Below, piece after piece: positions 6,199 to 9,969 of a DNA stretch of 9,969 nucleotides. The stretch comes from Bacteroidales bacterium (GTDB lineage: Bacteria > Bacteroidota > Bacteroidia > Bacteroidales > ML635J-15). The notes beneath the pieces are model-generated. The model was given only the letters and a program-made list of their open reading frames with translations, searched no databases and had not been told where the DNA came from. Numbering within the stretch: position 1 is the first letter of the stretch; each line of letters opens with the position of its first letter. The DNA lies in the NCBI GenBank assembly GCA_028701945.1, contig JAQVPT010000117.1, positions 1 through 9,969 of the forward strand, in the 5' to 3' direction. The position numbers and the translations under genes are program-made.

Positions 6199-7629
6199 TC
6201 ACTCAGGAATAATATTTTTATAATGCTCATATCTCTCTACAATATTATCAGCAAAGTTCACTGCATAAATACCAGAGATATATCCATGTTTTACGCAAGT
6301 ATCATTAAAAAACTTAGGATTAGAGAGGTTGTTCATATAAAACGAAATAACTTTCCATGAGTCCAAATTTTCATTATACTTCTCTGCTAATCGAATAGCA
6401 TCTTCAACGTGTCCAAACCCGACATTATAGCCAGCAAGCAGCATTTTCAAAGCAGTTGTAGTATCTTGCACATTATCGGGTATTTTTGTATAAAGGAAAT
6501 TTATGTAGTTCAAGCCAGCAGCGATTTGCGCTTCGGCACCCGACACAGATTCTGGAACAAATCGCGAATATATAAAAGGCATTAATTGCATTAATCCGTA
6601 TGCCCCAGCCCAACTAGTAGCGGCTTCGTTAAAGCGAGATTCCTCATAAATAAGCGAGGCAATAAGTCGCCAATCCCAACCCACAATATAACTATACTTT
6701 TTAATGATATCATCATAATTGCTTATTTTGCCTTCGTTACCCGAATAAAACTCACTATTGATATCAACTAAAATCCTATTATTGTTAAAATACCTCAAAC
6801 TATATTTATTGTATTCGGAGGATTGTACAAAATTTTCTAACCATGCATCAACAGTATCTAACAACACGACTGATTCTGGTCTAATGCCCCAAGCAATATT
6901 TTGAGCGAGGCTAAGGTCGGTTTTAACATCAATATTAGGATAATATGCCTGAGCAATTGTTGCCATACTCTCGTCGCATACTGCATAATCGAAAACCCCT
7001 GTGGAAACATAGTATATTATTTGCTCAACCGAGATACTGTCGATCTCCTCGATAAAAAAGTTTTTAGCTAAATCTAAGGACAAACTTTGCAATGCTATTT
7101 TACTAACGCTAGCTTTAAATGCGTACAAGGTCTTACCTTTTAAGCCTTCGGGACTTCTTATTAATGAATCTTCTAATTGATTGTAAGTTAAAGAGTTAAA
7201 AGACGCTGGTTTTCGTTGTACTAACACTTGTTTTGTCTGCCGTACTGGAATGCTAAATTCAAGAATAAGGTCTCTTTCTGTGGTAACAATAATACTTTGT
7301 GCAAGTATATCACATTCTCGATTCATGAGTAATTCCATTCCTTTAATAATGTCGTTTTCGACAATCACTTTAAGATTAAGATTATGGTCTTTGGCAAAAT
7401 GCTGCAATATCTCTAATTGAAACCCCATAGCTTGCCCCTGATAAATAAAATAATCAATAGGATTTGTTGAAAGAACAGCAACAATAGTATCAGAGGCAAC
7501 AATTTCTTTATAATCTATTTTATTAACAGCAGTTCGATTATGGATTGCAAGAAACCTTACTAATAAATAAATGAAAAGCAATAAAACTGCAATAATAACA
7601 ATTATGGTAAGTTTTTTAAAGTTTTTCAT
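6199..7629 (-). CDS. MltF-type lytic transglycosylase (solute-binding domain plus SLT domain)
   Basis: This 476-aa envelope protein cleaves the MurNAc-GlcNAc bond of peptidoglycan without water, leaving 1,6-anhydroMurNAc (known for the family). Residues 7-28 form one hydrophobic anchor with no lipobox Cys. Residues about 47-275 match the family-3 solute-binding fold (GFQLEILQHFAKDHNLNL, then the CDILAQSIIVTTERD and FSIPV signature), which in MltF senses muropeptides. Residues about 305-430 are the SLT domain: LIASLIYEESRFN with catalytic Glu330, GAYGLMQLMP (342-351), and AGYNVGFGHVEDA (399-411). Order and length agree with E. coli MltF. It lies 72 bp after the porin gene and 63 bp before the propeller gene, so it could belong to the same transcript. 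All key SLT residues are present. Confidence 0.92.
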   Translation of the reverse strand: MKNFKKLTIIVIIAVLLLFIYLLVRFLAIHNRTAVNKIDYKEIVASDTIVAVLSTNPIDYFIYQGQAMGFQLEILQHFAKDHNLNLKVIVENDIIKGMELLMNRECDILAQSIIVTTERDLILEFSIPVRQTKQVLVQRKPASFNSLTYNQLEDSLIRSPEGLKGKTLYAFKASVSKIALQSLSLDLAKNFFIEEIDSISVEQIIYYVSTGVFDYAVCDESMATIAQAYYPNIDVKTDLSLAQNIAWGIRPESVVLLDTVDAWLENFVQSSEYNKYSLRYFNNNRILVDINSEFYSGNEGKISNYDDIIKKYSYIVGWDWRLIASLIYEESRFNEAATSWAGAYGLMQLMPFIYSRFVPESVSGAEAQIAAGLNYINFLYTKIPDNVQDTTTALKMLLAGYNVGFGHVEDAIRLAEKYNENLDSWKVISFYMNNLSNPKFFNDTCVKHGYISGIYAVNFADNIVERYEHYKNIIPE

Positions 7630-7669
7630 CTACATTTGGTTGACTAATCAAAAGCACAATATAAAGAAT

Positions 7670-7683
7670 TTTAATTGATTAAA
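7670..7683. other. AT-only perfect palindrome between porin and MltF genes
   Basis: TTTAAT-TG-ATTAAA is a perfect 6-bp inverted repeat in the 72-bp gap between the porin and transglycosylase genes. It has no G:C pair in the stem and only a 2-nt centre, so it is a poor hairpin. It could be a DNA-binding half-site pair or chance in AT-rich DNA. Confidence 0.2.
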
Positions 7684-7701
7684 GACAAAACAAACTGCAA
7701 A

Positions 7702-9558
7702 TTAATCATAAAACTCCCAAGAGATACCAAAATTTACAGAAAAAGGGTTGTCTGGAATAGCATAAAGCAAATAATATTGTTGAGACATAAACATACTATT
7801 TATATTTCCAGCTTTCACAAAACCTCGCAATCTTTTTACTTTTATGGCAGCATAAACAGCAGCATTTGGATAATTGCCAGTTTCTTTAATGTTTTGAAGG
7901 TAAAACGCTCCAGTAGCTGGCATATAAGCATATCCATAAGAGCCACTGTGATATTTAACATCTGCACCAAATTGCACTTGTAAAGCATTATGAAACATCC
8001 ATTTCTTGAAATAAAAATTTGTATAGCCAATAAACTCAGGCAATGGGATTTTCTCAGCATCTGCAATATATTGATAAGTGAATTTTAGATACCAATGAAA
8101 ATTCCCAAAATTAAATTGTTTCGAAACAAAAGCATCTGCAATTAAATTAGACTTAGAAATTTGCTCGGGAATTGCAAACTGATTGTAAATATAATAATTC
8201 TTCAATAAGTTAATATTTACACCCAAATTTAAGTAAATACTATCAAATCCAAAATCGATACCGGCTGCATTTTTGTAGATTTTTGATGGATTATTGTCCC
8301 ACTGAAAATGGTTTGAACTGTAATTATACAGAAATATTGACGGGTTTTCTAAAGAATAATCAAAATACGCATCAAAACCCATTTTTTTCGATAGACGCTG
8401 ATTGTATTTTACTGACATATTCATATCAAAAGCATCTGTTCCAATAAAACAATAATTTAATTCGCCGCTAAGCGAAGAAACATTTGTACTAAAATTAGCC
8501 AAACCTGTAACATAATTAGAGAAATATGTCTTGCCCTTTACTGTATCAATAAAATGATAATTATAAAGACGATTTGATATTCCTGCTAATACATGTAGTT
8601 TTTGAATCTTAGCTTTTCCGGCAATTTCAAAATTCAGCAAAAACTTATTATCTATTGTTTTGTAAGCAACTGAATCAAAAGTAAGTGTATTTGATTTATA
8701 AATATTTGCATAAAAATCTGATGGAACGTCTTCATAAATTCGATAAAAGCGATCAATTTTCACATCATGGATTAACGAAAAATTACTTTCAAAATTTTTA
8801 TTTATTGCCGTATCCGACTTAACAATTATTGTATCAATAAGGTAAGACCCGAAACGATATTCATGATTATATTGAGCACCAATTTGAGATATTGTATTAT
8901 ATGCATTTGCCAAATTAGTTGAATAAACATTTGCAGGATAAGAAGTTGAATCAAAAATAGCCATATCAGACAAACCACCGTTTTCACTATTATTAATTTT
9001 GTTTAGTATAAAATTAAAATGAGATTGATAACGATGCTTAGTATATGCTGTATTAAAACTCAAGGCATTAATTTTAGTTTTATTTGATTGGTAATGCCCC
9101 ATTGAATTAGTAATGTTATAATCAAAAGCAAAGTTTAAACTCGGTGTAATATTTTGAGTGTGTAAAAACTTTACAAGTTCGAGTTCGTTTGCTCCTCCTG
9201 TAAAATCAAAAAGTGTAAATGGTTTTTGTGCATCAAAGTAAATAATATCATCGTGAGTATTAATAAAACTTGCATAATTATCAAAAAACCAAAACGGATT
9301 AGCTTTTGCTCTCTGAGAATAAACCGCTGGCATATACGGCTGCCCAGGATTCATCCAACCTAAATTATTATATGATAATTTTTGCTGTGTATAAAAATTG
9401 TGAAACTCATCAGTAAGCGTATCTGAAATATAGGTATAGTCAGAATATTCAGTCAAATTAATTTTATATGACTTAAAATGTCTCGTTATTCCCTCATGCT
9501 GCGAATAGACAATGAAAGAATAAAAAATAAGACTTAATATTACGAGCGTTTTTTTCAC
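7702..9558 (-). CDS. Putative outer-membrane porin, Porin_10-like
   Basis: This 618-aa protein has a signal peptide (residues 1-19, MKKTLVILSLIFYSFIVYS, then QHEG). It is rich in alternating aromatic/polar strands typical of outer-membrane beta-barrels and ends in an aromatic strand, NFGISWEFYD. The C-terminal part resembles the Bacteroidota Porin_10 family as I recall it: a YAYMPATGAFYLQNIKETGNYPNAAVYAAIKVKR-like stretch (seen at about 555-588) followed by a short FVKAGN strand. NLGWMNPGQPYMPAVY at about 65-80 is a further family-like segment near the N-terminus. Pore activity and substrate are inferred, not shown. The start codon is GTG (9556-9558); no ATG gives a comparable signal peptide, and the residues right after GTG form a standard KKTL n-region. 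It is the first gene of the minus-strand run and is divergent from the YfhO-type gene. Confidence 0.82.
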   Translation of the reverse strand: MKKTLVILSLIFYSFIVYSQHEGITRHFKSYKINLTEYSDYTYISDTLTDEFHNFYTQQKLSYNNLGWMNPGQPYMPAVYSQRAKANPFWFFDNYASFINTHDDIIYFDAQKPFTLFDFTGGANELELVKFLHTQNITPSLNFAFDYNITNSMGHYQSNKTKINALSFNTAYTKHRYQSHFNFILNKINNSENGGLSDMAIFDSTSYPANVYSTNLANAYNTISQIGAQYNHEYRFGSYLIDTIIVKSDTAINKNFESNFSLIHDVKIDRFYRIYEDVPSDFYANIYKSNTLTFDSVAYKTIDNKFLLNFEIAGKAKIQKLHVLAGISNRLYNYHFIDTVKGKTYFSNYVTGLANFSTNVSSLSGELNYCFIGTDAFDMNMSVKYNQRLSKKMGFDAYFDYSLENPSIFLYNYSSNHFQWDNNPSKIYKNAAGIDFGFDSIYLNLGVNINLLKNYYIYNQFAIPEQISKSNLIADAFVSKQFNFGNFHWYLKFTYQYIADAEKIPLPEFIGYTNFYFKKWMFHNALQVQFGADVKYHSGSYGYAYMPATGAFYLQNIKETGNYPNAAVYAAIKVKRLRGFVKAGNINSMFMSQQYYLLYAIPDNPFSVNFGISWEFYD

Positions 9559-9691
9559 GATGTAAAGATAAAAACAAATGAAAATAAAATGTTCACAATT
9601 AAGTATTTCTTTGATATTTTATGTTTTTCTGCATTTTGTTGCTATTTTTACAACGTATTTTTAATCTATAAATTTTAAGATAATAAAAATT
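9559..9691. promoter_or_regulatory. Divergent intergenic promoter region
   Basis: This 133-bp, very AT-rich spacer lies between two genes transcribed away from each other, so it must hold at least the promoter for each leading gene. For the minus-strand porin the closest -7 match is TATCTTTA, about 10 bp before the GTG; it differs from TAnnTTTG in the last base and lacks a well-placed -33 TTG. No Shine-Dalgarno-like purine run is evident before either start. GTTG and CAAC flank a 9-nt spacer at 9638-9654, too short a match to call an operator. Confidence 0.5.
9636..9663 (+). promoter_or_regulatory. Candidate Bacteroidota-type promoter for the YfhO-like gene
   Basis: TTG at 9636-9638 (within TTTTG) is followed after 17 bp by TATTTTTA at 9656-9663, which matches the -7 consensus TAnnTTTG except for the last base. 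The ATG lies 28 bp beyond the box, a reasonable leader length. The match is imperfect and the DNA is AT-rich, so this is tentative. Confidence 0.3.
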
Positions 9692-9969
9692 ATGAATAAA
9701 GAATTGTTAAAAAAATCAATGCCACATATAGTTGCCGTGTTGTTGTTTATGCTGATTTCAATTATTTATAGCAAACCATTACTAGAAGGCAAAAAGCTGA
9801 CAACGCATGATTATAATGTCTATAACGCTGTTTCTAAAGCCAATACAGACTATCAAAAAGAAAACGACAGACTAGTTTTTTGGAATAATTCGATGTTTTC
9901 GGGTATGCCAGATTATGCAATTTCTACCGCAAAAAAAGAAAATGTGTTTTTTAAAATATATCAAGGACT
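9692..9969 (+). CDS. YfhO-family membrane protein, N-terminal fragment (runs off the window)
   Basis: The reading frame is open from the ATG at 9692 to the window end: 92 codons plus two bases. It begins MNKELLKKSMPHIVAVLLFM, with a transmembrane helix at about residues 11-26, and continues IIYSKPLLEGKKLTTHDYNV, then VFWNNSMFSGMPDYAIST at about 64-81. The order TM helix, SPLLEGK-like loop, HD, W-x-NSMF-x-GMP is what I know from Bacteroidota YfhO-type proteins, large multi-membrane proteins usually of about 800 residues. YfhO in Firmicutes is linked to lipoteichoic-acid glycosylation; the role in Bacteroidota is not established, but a lipid-linked sugar transfer function is plausible. Most of the gene, including its other helices, lies outside the window. 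Confidence 0.82.
   Translation, partial: MNKELLKKSMPHIVAVLLFMLISIIYSKPLLEGKKLTTHDYNVYNAVSKANTDYQKENDRLVFWNNSMFSGMPDYAISTAKKENVFFKIYQG

Noticed and set aside
7675..7983. Plus-strand ORF of 102 codons opposite the porin C-terminus
   Set aside because: It overlaps the best-conserved part of the porin, and its translation shows no recognisable family.
1..9969. Defence island, prophage, transposon or toxin-antitoxin module
   Set aside because: No transposase, integrase, nuclease, helicase, methylase or toxin-like protein is encoded, and no IS-type terminal inverted repeats were seen.

Overview
This window comes from a low-GC member of the Bacteroidota, most likely a Bacteroidales-type relative. 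The evidence is the AT-rich sequence, a Por-secretion (type IX) C-terminal sorting tail on one exported protein, a Porin_10-type outer-membrane barrel, a two-domain transglutaminase lipoprotein of a kind I know from Bacteroides relatives, a YfhO-type membrane protein, a perfect Bacteroidota -7 promoter box (TAnnTTTG) and the absence of obvious Shine-Dalgarno sites. Genus and species cannot be read from the window.

Layout. Positions 1-414 hold no gene. They form a tandem array of about 130-bp units in the order A-B-A-partial B, whose left end lies outside the window. Six genes then lie on the minus strand, listed here in transcription order from right to left: a Porin_10-like outer-membrane protein with a GTG start (9558-7702), an MltF-type lytic transglycosylase (7629-6199), a secreted YWTD beta-propeller with a type IX sorting tail (6135-5050), a small exported rhodanese (4998-4603), a CPA-type cation:proton antiporter with a very acidic tail (4409-3069), and a transglutaminase/thioredoxin-fold lipoprotein (3069-415). 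At the right edge a plus-strand gene starts at 9692 and runs off the window. It is the N-terminus of a YfhO-family membrane protein, divergent from the porin gene.

How they work together. All six minus-strand products are predicted to act in or beyond the inner membrane: outer-membrane barrel, peptidoglycan-cleaving enzyme, surface or secreted propeller, periplasmic rhodanese, ion antiporter and lipoprotein. Gaps of 51-72 bp make the first four genes a possible transcription unit. A 193-bp gap with a good -7 box then begins a second unit, in which the antiporter stop codon and the lipoprotein start codon overlap as TAATG. I see no phage, transposon, CRISPR, toxin-antitoxin or defence module. 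The region looks like ordinary chromosomal envelope genes; the most unusual element is the intergenic repeat array.
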